Source: Fomitopsis serialis (taxonomy: Eukaryota; Basidiomycota; Agaricomycetes; Polyporales; Fomitopsidaceae). Taken from it: a stretch of 47,358 nucleotides of DNA. Under the pieces are notes generated by a model. The model did not search any database and was not told the origin of the DNA. It was given only the letters and a program-made list of their open reading frames with translations. Positions 34,819 through 46,115 of the stretch are shown in pieces; position 1 is the stretch's first letter; the number at the start of each line of letters is the position of its first letter. Location of the stretch: assembly GCF_022376445.1 (NCBI RefSeq), contig NW_025955268.1:1-47358 (forward strand), written 5' to 3'. A program made the translations under genes and the position numbers.

Positions 34819-35474
34819 GAATGCGGGGGGCAGGGAGGAAGAGGGATGAGATGCGGGATAAGCGTAGAGTAGCCAGGTGTGCGCGAGAACAGGACTGAGT
34901 ACTGAACGATCCATCTCTTATGACATACGCGACTCCGTCACGTGCCTAGATCGCCCTCCGATCTCTACGTCCAAGTCCAGGAAAGGCTACAGAGTCTGGA
35001 AAGCCGGCGGCTCTGCGCCCAGTCGCTCTGCGTCTCACCGGAGCTACCACCCGGACACGCCTGAAGGAGACCTTGCTCATTCCGCATTCTAGGCATCGGA
35101 ATGGTACCCGGCATGAGCGGACCAAAGGCTGCGGAACGACATACAAACCATGATACTATTCCACGGGAACGGCCACCGTCACTTGCGGTGTTGGCTTCCG
35201 GTGAGTTTCCATTTGGTTTCCATTGACAAACTTGGTAGCCATACAGATATAATGTAGGAAAGGTGCTAGTGATACATTGTGATGAATGCCAGAAAATAGA
35301 TGTTGTCACAGGCCAGCGGGCACCGTTCCATGAGTATAATGTATAGTACTTTGCATGCCCCGTTGGCACCTGATTCGTAGCCCGGAAGATCTGCTTCATT
35401 CATATGACGGCGGTCGAAGTAGACAGTCCGTGGTTCGTTCCCAATTACAGATATCCAGATGATAGACAGCGCCC
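34819..35474. other. Intergenic region between the hexokinase start and the aquaporin end
   Basis: Both genes are on the minus strand, so this holds the hexokinase promoter and the aquaporin 3' region. Small frames occur but without motifs. No RNA gene or repeat is seen. Confidence 0.4.
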
Positions 35475-36719
35475 TCATACCGGGCTGTCATTGACGCGCG
35501 TCCGGCCATGCGAGGTAATATTCGCGGCACTGGCGTCACCATTCGCGCGCGCAATAGCGTCCTTCTCACGCCGCGAGGTATCATCGGCAGCATTGCCTGG
35601 GCGCGACGATCCCGACCGCCTGGAGGAGCGAGAGCCCGAACGGCGGCCAATGGGAACTCCGTCCTGTAGCGGCACGACGGGCGACAGGGTGTGGTCAGTC
35701 GTGTCTTGCCCCGGAGTCAGGCGCCAGTAACGGTTCCTACATTTGACTGTGGTCAGAATGTATTGGCTAGCCGCAGGGGAAACCACTTACTGCTTGAGGA
35801 TGATGAAGAGGGCTGCGCCGAGGAGTGAACCAAGACCGTCGCCCACCCAGTACTGTAACGTCGATCAGCCCATCGCGGTATATCATCACGCGCATAGATA
35901 CTTACAACCCAATGTGTCCCGTAAGGAAAGCCTGTGACGACCGCAGGGCCAAAGGCACGAGCCACATTCATACCAGCTCCTGTATAGTACACCGCCCACC
36001 TATTGATACGTCAGACGAGCGTCGCAGAAGCGAGAGAAAAATTTCTAACAGGTGGCATGCGAACAGTGTCAGACCAATGCCGACCTAAGATGCGGTGTTA
36101 GAGATGGTCGATACCGACTGGCGAGCAAGCGACGCACCGGCGCAAACGGTGTGACGCTGTGTTTCTCCGCCGCCAACATGAGCACCGCGAGCACGAGAGC
36201 GGTGGTGATGAACATCTCGATGAATACACCTTGCGCTGGGTTGATACCGGGCGCAAGGAACGTGCTGCAGAATCACGTCAGAATCAACCAGGACTCCCAC
36301 AGAGAAAAGGGGACGTACACTGATTGAAGTGTTCCAGGAGTCAACGCAAGGACAAGTGCAGCAGCGACGATGCCGCCCAGTAGTTGTGCTATGCAATACA
36401 GCACGAAGCGGCACGGACCAATAACGCCAGTCAGGAGGAGCGCCAAGCTGATGTTCGGGTTGAACACTCCTCCACTGGCGCGGTAGAAGATCCAGACAGA
36501 GACGAGGAGGCTGAAGCCCATCGAGAGGGAGATATACATGACATGTTGGACATCGGACGTCCCTGCTCCGGAACTCGACACTGTCTCTTCGTTGGCCGCT
36601 TGGATGCCGCCGAAGGCGAGGAGAAGGAAGGTGGTTGTCCCGATGAACTCCAGGCACGCTGCCTTGAGATCATCAAGCCAATTCGCGAAAAGTCCTACAG
36701 TGAATGTTGTTCTGTTCAT
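35475..36719 (-). CDS. Aquaporin / aquaglyceroporin (MIP family) with altered NPA boxes
   Basis: This is a membrane channel for water and/or glycerol. Six exons (36719-36319, 36264-36138, 36084-36050, 35999-35906, 35852-35791, 35736-35475) give 326 aa with exact phases. Features: LEFIGTTTFLLLAFGG (TM1); the first pore box as GGVFNPNISLAL, i.e. NPN at 87-89 instead of NPA; PGINPAQGVFIEMFITTALV; and the second box as GMNVARAFGPAVV, i.e. NVA at 199-201 instead of NPA, with the following Arg202 conserved. The C-terminal tail of about 80 residues is hydrophilic, rich in Ser/Arg/Gly, and probably cytosolic. The fold is complete and unbroken. Substrate preference cannot be decided from the sequence. 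It is divergent from the AP-3 mu gene. Confidence 0.93.
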
Positions 36720-37818
36720 GCTTGCTGACTTCGTGTCGGTCGTGATGTTCGTAGAGTTTCGTAAGGGGCGAGGGAGAAAAGTGCGATCGAGGGCGGCTGA
36801 CAGTGTCAGCCGGGGACGACGAGGTGAGCAATAAAGCTCTCTCCGCTCGATCGGGACGTGGAGTGCTCGTCACGATGAATGCTGGACACCACGCCATGAG
36901 CAGGCCTCCCCGCTCTACCCGACGCAGACAGGGGCGGCGGGAGCACTGTCTGGCGTCCTCCTGCCAATCAGCCTTCATCATATGACATAGACGCGCGAGC
37001 GGCTCCTCACCTCGCTGCAACTCGCTGCCGCCATCCTCGCATGCGGCGGCACGCCAGGGACCACGGATGCCTAGGACTGAAGACAGACGTCAGTGCGAGG
37101 GGAACAGCGTAATGTTCCGGTCGATAATGCGACGGGTGGTGCATAGAGCGTTCGATAAGCTCCTGACCATCTCATTCCACACAGAGGAACATACTTACCT
37201 GATGAATAACTGCGTACGTCGTCAATTGGCACCTGCAGTACCTAACACAGAGAGCATATGCATACGGTTCTTCGAAGTTGCCACTGACAGCCATGCTACT
37301 AGGTCACACTGGTAGTATGTAGTACGGCTCAGAGCCTGTCACCGCACCGACACTTAGTGACTTACTAGGCCGTCACGCAGGTAGCATCCGCGTAGACTCT
37401 GCTGGCTCGATGAATGCACTCTTGGCGTGAGCGGCCCGTAGCAATTCGGTTTAACAAGGGTGGTGTGGTTGGTTGGTGGTTGGTGAAAGAGAATGATAAC
37501 GCTCGCATCCCAGAGCTGTGGCTGTGGTGCCATCAAGGATGTGGCTGGAGATCTAAATCGAGATCGGAATCGACGACGCTGGCCAGGCGACTGAAGCTCT
37601 TCAACCAACTCTGTGAACGCGTGTCGGGTACCTCGTATTGGCACGATCCAAACGGGCCCGAGCAAAAAACCACACTTTATTGGATTTTGAGGTGCAGTTG
37701 TAGCAGAACGGTCACCAGACAGGTGGGACTTCCCCAAGTGCGTGTCGTGAAGGGGCATTGCCGTTTAGGCGTTGACGCGGTCCGCATTACTTAGACCCTT
37801 CAGCGTCGTATCCTCCAG
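36720..37818. other. Divergent intergenic region aquaporin / AP-3 mu
   Basis: 1.1 kb between two divergent starts. A short GT/TTGG-rich stretch (GGTTGGTTGGTGGTTGG, near 37468-37484) is the only simple-sequence feature noted. Open frames here show no domains. Confidence 0.4.
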
Positions 37819-39602
37819 ATGGCAATTGACGGAATAGTAATCTTGGACTCTACAGGGTAGGTCTCGCCGTATGATCATGTTTGGCACAAGTCTAATCGAG
37901 GGACAGTCGTCCCATTATACAGTCAGGATTCCGCTCAACATCGGCGGCGTATCCTCTGCTTCACATTGAGGCAGTCAACGACGCGCTCTCTAACGCACCG
38001 AAACCCGAAGATGTTGACCCAGTGTTATACGTATCCGGGTTGAGCATTGACACGCCGTGTGCCTGCTGCCACACCAAAGTAGGGGACATGAGGATCCTCT
38101 GCCCCATCAGTGGCGAAGGTAAACTCTATGGTCTGTTCCTCTTAACGTAAAGAACTCATGGTCTCACAGTTGACCCACTGTATGCCTTCGCGTTTATGGA
38201 GACGTTCGTCGACATCCTCAGGGAGTACTTCGGATACATCTCCGCTGAGACACTCAAGGAGAACTTCGATATCATTTATCAGGTCAGTCAGGGTCCAGCA
38301 TACCCTGCAGACATGTCTCAATTGTGCGGTTTAGCTTCTTGAAGAAACGTTGGACGCGAGTGGACATCCCCTGACAACGTCCCCGAACGCACTACGGGAC
38401 ATCGTGCTATCGCCGTCCTTGCTCAACAAGGTCCTCTCTGTCGCAGGCGTGCCCGGTCTTGCAACACCCTTAGTAGGCCCACAACCGTTTGCATCACCAA
38501 TTCCATGGAGGAAAGCCGGCGTGCGCTATAACAATAATGAGATCTACTTCGATGTCGTGGAAACGCTGGAGGCGATCGTCAACAAGTGAGAATTCCTTCC
38601 ACCCCAACAGTCTCCTTGCTTGAGCTTATGCGACTTGACGTCTCGTTTTATAGGAACGGTACTCCGGCATCCAGTCATGTTTGGGGCCGCGTCGAATCGA
38701 ACTGCAAGCTGTCAGGTATGCGTCATCCGCTCTGCCAAAATGCCTTCGATTTACGCACTAATTGCAGGGACGCCTGACCTCCTGCTCACACTGTCGAACT
38801 CAAAGTCGCTCACGGAATGCTCATTCCACCCATGCGTTCGGTACGCTCGCCTAGTGGGTTGCCCCACTAATCCATACTCACCTTTTCTCTGTAGGCTCTT
38901 CGCGATGGGCCCGTGACAAGACGCTATCGTTCGTCCCTCCAGATGGCCGATTCAAGCTCATGGAGTACCGTTACGCACCGACGTCGGCGTCAACTATGCA
39001 TCAGATAGCGGTACCGCTGTCCATGCGTACTAATGTCAAGATCGAAGAGCATGGCGGTATGTGTCGTGTCATTTCATATCGCCCAATGCAATTGATAAAG
39101 GGCGCTGCTCCAAGGTACACTTGACCTTTCCCTCACATCGCGCCTGACAACGCGCGCGATGGAGAATGTGGTGGTTGAGCTCTACCTGGGAGAGGGTGCT
39201 TCGGGTGCGAGCTGTACCGCGTCACATAACGATTCATGGACTTTCGAGCCGGAGGAGTTTGGCAAGCATCCTATTGATACCTTGCCAAATGCCGGCTGAC
39301 CCTCAGACTCCACAGAGCCTGCGCTGGGAGCTTAAGAACGTTGCACCCTCCGCCACATACACATTGCGCGGGACGTCGCATCGACGTACGCCTTACTTCG
39401 TGTTAGCCTAAGCTTATACTGACCCGCTTCATCAGTGTCAAGACTCCAAGGCCATCCCGTTCGTTCCGAGTACGCTTCGACATCATGCAACACAGCTTCT
39501 CGGCGTTGAAGATCGACCAGCTCAAGCTGACCGGAGAGCTATACAAACCATACAAAGGAATGCGGCCCAAATCTTTTTGGAGACATCGAGTGGCGATGGT
39601 AG
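37819..39602 (+). CDS. APM3: AP-3 adaptor complex subunit mu
   Basis: This is the medium chain of the AP-3 complex, which sorts cargo to the vacuole. The first exons are 37819-37856, 37907-38118, then from 38170. They give MAIDGIVILDSTG, GRPIIQSGFRSTSAAYPLLH (longin-like N-domain), FVDILREYFGYISAETLKEN, and after a linker the mu-homology domain: GVRYNNNEIYFDVVETLEAI, FHPCVR, LSFVPPDGRFKLMEYRY, SLTSRLTTRAMENVVVELYL, LRWELKNVAPSATYTLRG, RSFRVRFDIMQHSFSALKID and the end GELYKPYKGMRPKSF. Four single-base breaks are apparent: near 38905, 39280-39310, 39371, and an extra T in the T5 run at 39573-39577. With one T removed the protein ends FGDIEWRW, as the family does. I take these as sequence errors, but a decayed gene is possible. 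Confidence 0.88.
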
Positions 39603-39854
39603 TGCGAGACGTGGATCATGCATGCTGCTAGTTCACAATTAGCTCTCAAAATGAGTGCGGTATGGTTCTGTGCACAACAGGACGCAATCATCCGACAAGA
39701 ACTCTCTAGGGTGGCTGTGTGATATGGGTCGATGGGAGTAGGGTGCATTAGATGTACTTTTAGTATCTATGAGATGTGTAGCGATCGGAGCTGTCCCAGC
39801 CCGCACCAACATGCGATGTAAACCCGGACACACATGACAACCACGCACGCCCTC

Positions 39855-41023
39855 TCACAGGCCAATGCCCGCCGTGAAACGCTGGTGTCTCTGGATGACC
39901 TTTTCCCAGTCCAGCACATTCCAGAAGCGCTTCATGTACTCCTCCTTCCCCCACACTCCGTACTCCGGCACCCACGCATGTTCGTGCACGGACACGCAGA
40001 ACAGCGGGTTGAGCACCTCGCCGATGTTCGTGATCTTCATCTCATCGTTCGCGGGTGGCTGCGGCAACAAGTTGCCATCGGGGCTATACATGGTGTTGAT
40101 AGGGCCACGGCCGAAGGCCGACCTCGCAACGGCAGAGGTGCTGAATGTCCTCGACAGCGGTGGCGGTGAGGTCGACAGCGGCGATTGTGATACACTGGAG
40201 ACTGGTGACGATGCGCGGACGGCTCAGCCGACTCTGTACTGGTCGCAGGCTCCCTTGCGGGTTGAGAGAGCTTCAGGCCCCGTGCAATGATCTCGCCGAC
40301 GACCCTATCGCGTCCTAGTGGGGTCTGGCCCGCCCGGACGAGGAGCGTGCCCGCGCCGAAGATGGGTAGATGGCGATCTGGCCGACATTGTCCACGACGC
40401 AGTATAACCAGCCGGAGGAGAACATGCCGAGGACAGCTGCGCTGAATTCTGACTTGAACTGCTCGAGGCTGCCGAATTGCCTCTGGAACACGGAGAAGAG
40501 GTTGTTAGGGTTCTCTGTCAGAGCTGCCTCATTCGACTTCGCGGGTTCTGTTGGCGGTTTCTGACAAGACACGAGCGGTTAGACAATGAATCGAGGGGAC
40601 GACAGAGTAACGCACCATGGTCTCGAGGAAGAACGAGTTGTTGAGGGCTTCGCAAGCGTAGTCGAACTCCAGCACTTTGTGAGGATCACGAGCTGCCTCG
40701 ATCACAGTCTGGAACACTCTTGTTCTCCAGCACGGTACCTGGTCGCACATGAGTACCTAGGACTGAGTAACAATAGGTTACACAGACGCACCTCGGATCT
40801 GGTCGTTCAGTCTCTCTAGGAGACCATTCTGGTAGTCCAGCGCAACGACCTTTAATGCCTCCGGTGACATAAACTCCCCAAGACCATTCTCAATCGGATA
40901 TGGCAGTCCTTTCCGCTCGTGGTATTTCCTGGACCACACCCAGCGACCATGTCTGCACGCTGGCACGAGCCGTGCGGCACCGCGAGAGCTGCTTGCGCTT
41001 AGCCGAAGACCGAGTGGCAACAT
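39855..41023 (-). CDS. Superoxide-dismutase-like mitochondrial small-subunit ribosomal protein (Rsm26/Mrp1 type)
   Basis: The protein has the Fe/Mn-SOD fold but looks like the fungal mitoribosomal SOD-like proteins. The N-terminus (MLPLGLRLSASSSRGAARLV) is basic and Ser/Arg-rich, as for mitochondrial import. Next: RKYHERKGLPYPIENGLGEF, SPEALKVVALDYQNGLLERL, VLEFDYACEALNNSFFLET, QFGSLEQFKSEFSAAVLGMF and, near the end, LFCVSVHEHAWVPEYG and EEYMKRFWNVLDW. In true SODs the metal-binding box is DxWEHAY; here Asp is replaced by Ser and the motif reads SVHEHAW, so enzymatic activity is unlikely. About three one-base breaks are present (near 40715, 40360 and 40190). Convergent with APM3, divergent from DAD1. 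Confidence 0.85.
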
Positions 41024-41247
41024 CCCTTCTATGCAGACTCCCACTTGAGACCCCAACAGCGATTTGAAGGAGAAGCCGGGAACGCGAGGGACGAGGAGGT
41101 GTAAACGCGAAACTTTTTGGACGCGGACAGGACGCGCTCGCCAGCGTGACTGCCCGATATGGCAGGCCCAGCTTCCGAGATCGCAGGACCGCGCAGTCCA
41201 CGTTGACGGCGGCAAGCCCGCTCTGAGTCTACGCCCATCTCTCCGCC
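41024..41247. promoter_or_regulatory. Bidirectional intergenic region SOD-like gene / OST2
   Basis: 224 nt separate two divergent start codons. No TATA box or other gene is evident. Confidence 0.45.
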
Positions 41248-41720
41248 ATGGCACCCAAAACAACCCCGTCGTCGGCGAGCACTAGCTCTGTCCAGTCCTT
41301 ACTAAAGTCCTACAAAGAAAACACGTCGTCGCGGCTGAAACTCATCGACACGTTCCTGCTCTTTCTCATGCTCTCCGGGATCATACAGTTCGTCTACTGT
41401 GTCCTGGTGACGAACTTCCCGTTCAACGCGTTTCTTTCCGGGTCCGTGCCATTTCTCTCCAGCACTCCAGTGTAGGTAACTGAGAACCGCCTTAGCTTCG
41501 GCAGTTGTGTAGGCCAGTTCGTGTTGACTGCGTCGCTGCGGTCACAGGTCAACCCGGCGAACCGGGCAGAGTTCAAGGAAGTTTCACCAGAACGGTACGT
41601 CTGCTAGACAGACCGTTTCATCACCAGATATACTAACATGCCCGATATCGCAGTGCCTTCGCAGACTTCGCAATGGGCTCCATCGTCCTCCACTTCTTCG
41701 TGTACAACTTCCTGGGCTGA
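41248..41720 (+). CDS. OST2: Oligosaccharyltransferase subunit DAD1/Ost2
   Basis: This is a small integral ER membrane subunit of the complex that N-glycosylates nascent proteins. Three exons (41248-41441, 41496-41594, 41654-41720) give 119 aa, the normal size. Landmarks: LLKSYKENTSSRLKLIDTFL at the end of the cytosolic part, TM1 FLLFLMLSGIIQFVYC, TNFPFNAFLSGFGSCVGQFV leading to TM2, NPANRAEFKEVSPERAFADF and the invariant C-terminal TM SIVLHFFVYNFLG. Frames and splice sites are clean. Confidence 0.96.
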
Positions 41721-42909
41721 GTCTTCTGCCATTGCATTGCGCTGGCACACTCCGAGCACATGGAGACGGACAACGACTGAACGGGATGTATTGTTACAAG
41801 GCGCCGTCTATACATATGAGATAGACCTCCGAGACAGTCCCAGTGAGGAGCGAACGGTGCGACGGTGCGACACGGGGAATAGCGAATCGACGGGGATATA
41901 GAGCATCAGGCAGGGGCGCACGCATATAGTGAGACAGCAGTGAAGGAGATCCCTGCATGCTCAGTCGCGTTTCCGTTCGAACGACGATGACCTCTGCCGA
42001 CGACCTCTTCAGAGTGAGACGTGAGAGCATGACAAACGAGACGCACCCCGAATATCACCACAGCGAAGTCAAACACATATTCGCCTGCATGGAATGCCAC
42101 CTCAGTCTGTGTACACCGTCGTCTCCCGCTGGTCTACGCACCGAACTCCAGATAAGACCGGAGTATTTCTGCAAGAAGCGACGCGCGATGAGCAACACGT
42201 TTGCCATTGTGACGGGGGTGGTACTCACGCCGGATGTCCTTGTTGGGCACATCAGAAAGCTTGGGCCTATCCGCAGCTCGTGAGTCAAAGTCAATATGCG
42301 AGACTCTGAACGCACGTTAGGCCCGTCGTCCGCCTGATACCCGCAAGGAACGCGCTCAAGAGCACAGCGTCGAAACAAAGGTGTGTAAGCGTTCCAAACA
42401 TGGCGTGTTTAGTCGTCAAGCTCGTAGAGTTGACGTGGATGACCGATAGGTTATGCGCGAACGTTAAGAGGGACGAGGCCTGCGTCGTACGATGGATGCG
42501 AAGAGAGTGAAGCAATCTTGCCACAGCGCGGCTGAGTGGCCTGAGCGCGCGATGTCACTTATTCGGCCATGGTACGGACACGAGGCTACTGAACGCTGGG
42601 CGCCTCCACGGAGCGCGCACGGGACCAAATCTGCGAAACGCGAGCTCGAGTCACGGCTTTCCGAGAACTGTAGACGAATGCACATAAGACATTCAAGGAA
42701 GTATTTGAGTAATATATGGTATCAATAATGTCAAGCACGTAGACAGTGATATCAAGGATCTGAGTCTGGAAGATGCAGGACATATGTACCATCGTTGTAC
42801 AGATCGTGTCAGCCCTTCAACTTCAGGAACGGGTATCGAGTCGCTGATGTACATTGTCCAGTTTATGAGATTCGAGCCATGGAATCAGATAGTCCCACAC
42901 GATGATCGC
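41721..42909. other. Intergenic region between convergent OST2 and PB1 genes
   Basis: 1.2 kb at two 3' ends. Several frames of 60-108 codons occur on both strands, none with a domain or spliced continuation I can support. No repeat or RNA gene is recognised. Confidence 0.4.
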
Positions 42910-44185
42910 CTACCACCTTCGCATGTTCAGGTTTGAGAACATCTCCTGGATTGGAGTCGGCTGCGGCTGCCAAGTGTTGAAGTCAAACCCTCCAAAAGGC
43001 GAGTTGGCGTCCCCGCCCCCGCGGGAGGACCCACGCCCATGGTGACCATGACCATGACCATGACCATGGCCTTGGCCCTGACCAGGCCACGAGAATTGCG
43101 CAGAGCCACCAAACTGACCACCAAAGGGGTTCCAGTCCGGCATTGGGGGTGCAAGGCTGTTGGCCCAGCCGCCCTGCCCGCCGAAGGCATCCTGCTGATT
43201 ATGGTTGTGGTGTCTGCCGCGATTGGCCTCGCGGCGGCGCGAGCGGCCGTCGTTCTCGAAGCCGGGATTCGTGGCGTCGTCGTCGCCGTTATCATCGTCG
43301 TCGCTGCTGCTGCCGTCATCGTTGTTGTCGTCGATGTTGACACTGACGGCGAAGGACTTTCCACCATCGTTTCCGTCCGCATCCTCGCCATCGTCGTCAT
43401 CGTCGTCGTCGGCTTCATCGTCATCGTCGGCTTCGTCATCTCATCGTCTTCGTCATTGCGCCGATGACCGTGCGCGCTATGGGCCGGCTGGTCCATATCA
43501 CGGATGCGAGGAGAGGGCGCTGCCTGATGACGGCCCCCGCCAGACCGATTGGCAGGCGCGGCGGAGGCAGCCGACACTTGCTGTCCACCCTTGCGACCTT
43601 TACGGCGCTTGTCTCCGCGCTTAGCCGCACCCTGAGGAGGTGGCGAGCCGGTGGTGGACGGTGGGCTCCGTCGTCCCGTCCCGTGAGCAGTCAAAGTCTC
43701 GGCTGTGCGAGATGCACTATGAGATGCGGAATGCGCGTGCGATTTACGTGTAGGGCCCGGGCCGCGTTGAGAGTCCTGATCATTGGAATCGTCGAGATCT
43801 ACGAATGTATGAGGATTCGCGTCGGCATATTAGAGTGGACAAGGATGAAAGGCTGACCTGACGACTCGATCTCCGGCTTCAGATCCTTCCTATGCCCCTT
43901 CTGACGTCCCTCCACATCCGCAGCGGCATCCTGCAACTTGCACACCACGAGCTTGATGTTCTTGGGATCGGTCTGCAGGCTGTCATAGTACTGCTCCAGC
44001 TCCTCATCGGTGCTGACGGTGACTTCGTCCTCGTCCTCATCCGTGTACTTGACTGCCGCTGCCTTAGCAGGGACGTGGAAAAGGGCCTCGACGCGATCCA
44101 CGAGCTGTCGCCAGGTCGGCTGAGAGGCGAAGGCGACTTTACGAGTAGTCTCGCCGAACGTGAGCTTGATGTTGTACTGCTTCAT
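42910..44185 (-). CDS. PB1-domain protein with Asp-rich and Gly-His repeat regions
   Basis: Two exons (44185-43858, 43798-42910) encode about 405 aa. Residues 1-85 form a PB1 domain: MKQYNIKLTFGETTRKVAF with the basic Lys/Arg side, and KYTDEDEDEVTVSTDEELEQ with the acidic OPCA-type cluster, so both interaction faces may be present. The rest looks disordered: a Ser/Thr/Pro/Lys-rich middle, a long Asp/Glu run (about 43440-43300), QGQGHGHGHGHGHHGRG and FGG-type segments, ending EMFSNLNMRRW. One base is missing near 43437 in the GATGAGATG repeat; adding one base makes both exon phases exact. The function is unknown; PB1 proteins are scaffolds in signalling or autophagy. Confidence 0.85.
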
Positions 44186-46115
44186 TGTGGGTGGGTCGGC
44201 CGTTCCACTGAAGGTACCGAACAGCTCTTATACCTTGGTGCGGTGCTGTGCGCGAGACCGAGTACAAACTGCGGGATGTCTCCAGCGCCCGCAGCGCCCG
44301 CTATATGCCACAGGGAAACCTCGTGGTCATCACCGCCTCCGAATATAAATATATCGTATGCATAACAGGCGTCTCCAGCTACTTACTCGCCCTTGTTTAC
44401 ACGAGTTGCCGACGCCTTGTGTTTTGTCCTGGTACCTGTATGGCTCCAGGTAAGCACTTCGTATTCGCGCATACCTGCAGAATGCAACCCTATGTGTTGG
44501 ATAACACGAAAGATTTTGCTGGTGGCTGATGGTAGTGAAGGCGCATAGCTCCGGGTCGTTGTGTGTAACTTCTGGAGAAGCACTCACAGCATCCTCATGG
44601 ACGAAGGCAATTGCATAGCACCAGCAGGCACGTTGCACGATAGCAGAGCTGGAGGAGTAGCCATATTCCGCCGATGAAGTCGATTTGAAGAGACCGGACA
44701 CCGCCCCTGCCAGAAACCATGACAGGTCAACCAGGATCTTTGGCTGCCCACCTCGCAAGGGCGCAAAACGTCCCAAAGAAGTCGCTGAGATGCAATCATG
44801 CCCTAGGCCGAAAGTCCCCTCGTGCGCCAGTGGAACCACAGGTGGGAAATTGTCGGCAAGGTCCTCCGGTGGACAGCGGACAAGAGCGGACACAGTGCGG
44901 GTGTACGCTTCCTATGATGATCATATAGCTGCGGAAATCCAGACGTTGACTGAGATTGGACTTCCCCAGCAGCTATTAGGATCGCTTGCACAGGAGAAGA
45001 CACAATCAGAGAGCAGCTGTTCATGATCCGGCATAGACAGAAGGATCAAGCTTCAAGGTGCAGCGCATGGGCGAGAGCTGTGACGACTAGCAGGGTTCCG
45101 GTATGATACACGATGCATAAGACGCTCTAAGACCCGGGCTGAATACTCGCAGTCGTTGAAATGGAAGAAGGGTCTGCATCACAGCCATGGACTGGATGTC
45201 GAGATATTGGGATGTCATAGTACAGATGCAGCAGCGGAACGAGTTCAGGAAGTTGATGATCCATGTTTGGCCATCTTTGTCTCAGCACTGCGGGTGCCAC
45301 AGTCGCGTGACCGTGACACCACGTATATCGAGTATCTCAACCAATGACCATCTCAACCCTTTCTACAACCTTTTCAGTCAGTTATCGGCAGCACTTGCGA
45401 ATTACGCTCCTCAGGCTGGGCCGACTGCCACTCCGTTCGAATCAGTCGGAAGTGATGTCCATGCTGCTACTGAGACAAATTCAATCATGGGAATAGTAAG
45501 GGGGCAGTGAGTGCAATTGTGCCGTCTCCCCCTCGTCGTGATCTCAACATGAAATCACATATATTGTGGGAAACAGTTTCAAGCCTGTGTCTTCATCTGG
45601 TACGACTTGGGAGTGTTCAGCTGCAGCACCGTCTTCAGAAACTCTACAGGTCAACTTGTCGACTACTGGACGGACTTTAGGCCGGCCACTCCAAGCCCAA
45701 AGGCGGCTTCGATAGGGTTGAACCCCGTCAAGCGAAACATCACTGCCAGTGGGTGCTTTCGCAGTGCCACTGCGACTCATCCGACTCACTCTGATCCATT
45801 GTCAGAACACATTTGTCGTTGTGGGTGGCTAGCGGCCAACATATTACTCGGGCGGCCTCCAGCCCGCCCGAGTTGTGGGCGCCGACTCCCGAGTGTGAAT
45901 CCCAGGTACACAGATGTGTCACCAATGATTAATGGCCACTGGTGGGCGGACATAGTGAATTGAAGTTGACGCTCTGCGCTGATAAGCAGATCATTCGTAG
46001 GAAGCGAATCTGCGGGCACTCGGAATATAACTTGGGCAGCGTGACTATAATAGACGACATCGGGAGAGCGACTGCACACCTCTCTTGCGTGCCCGGTCTG
46101 AATCTGTACAACAGT
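44186..46115. other. Intergenic region left of the SDR gene
   Basis: 1.9 kb without a supported gene. Frames of up to 187 codons (44330-44893 -) and 113 codons (44685-45026 +) overlap each other and lack motifs. At 45187-45510 (+) a 107-codon frame begins MDWMSRYWDVIVQMQQRNEF and may be a relic, but I recognise no family. A strong inverted repeat lies at 45846-45873 (separate entry). Confidence 0.4.
45846..45873. repeat. Perfect 10-bp inverted repeat (hairpin) upstream of the SDR gene
   Basis: ACTCGGGCGG (45846-45855) pairs with CCGCCCGAGT (45864-45873) over an 8-nt loop (CCTCCAGC). The stem is very GC-rich and would fold stably in RNA or in single-stranded DNA. It lies 243 nt before the SDR start. 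The role is unknown. Confidence 0.65.

Noticed and set aside
43039..43075. CRISPR-like short tandem repeat (GACCAT units)
   Set aside because: It is a coding hexanucleotide repeat giving Gly-His residues in the PB1 gene; there are no spacers.
44330..44893. 187-codon minus-strand frame in the gap before the SDR gene
   Set aside because: No recognisable motif or splice partner; contains runs typical of non-coding translation.
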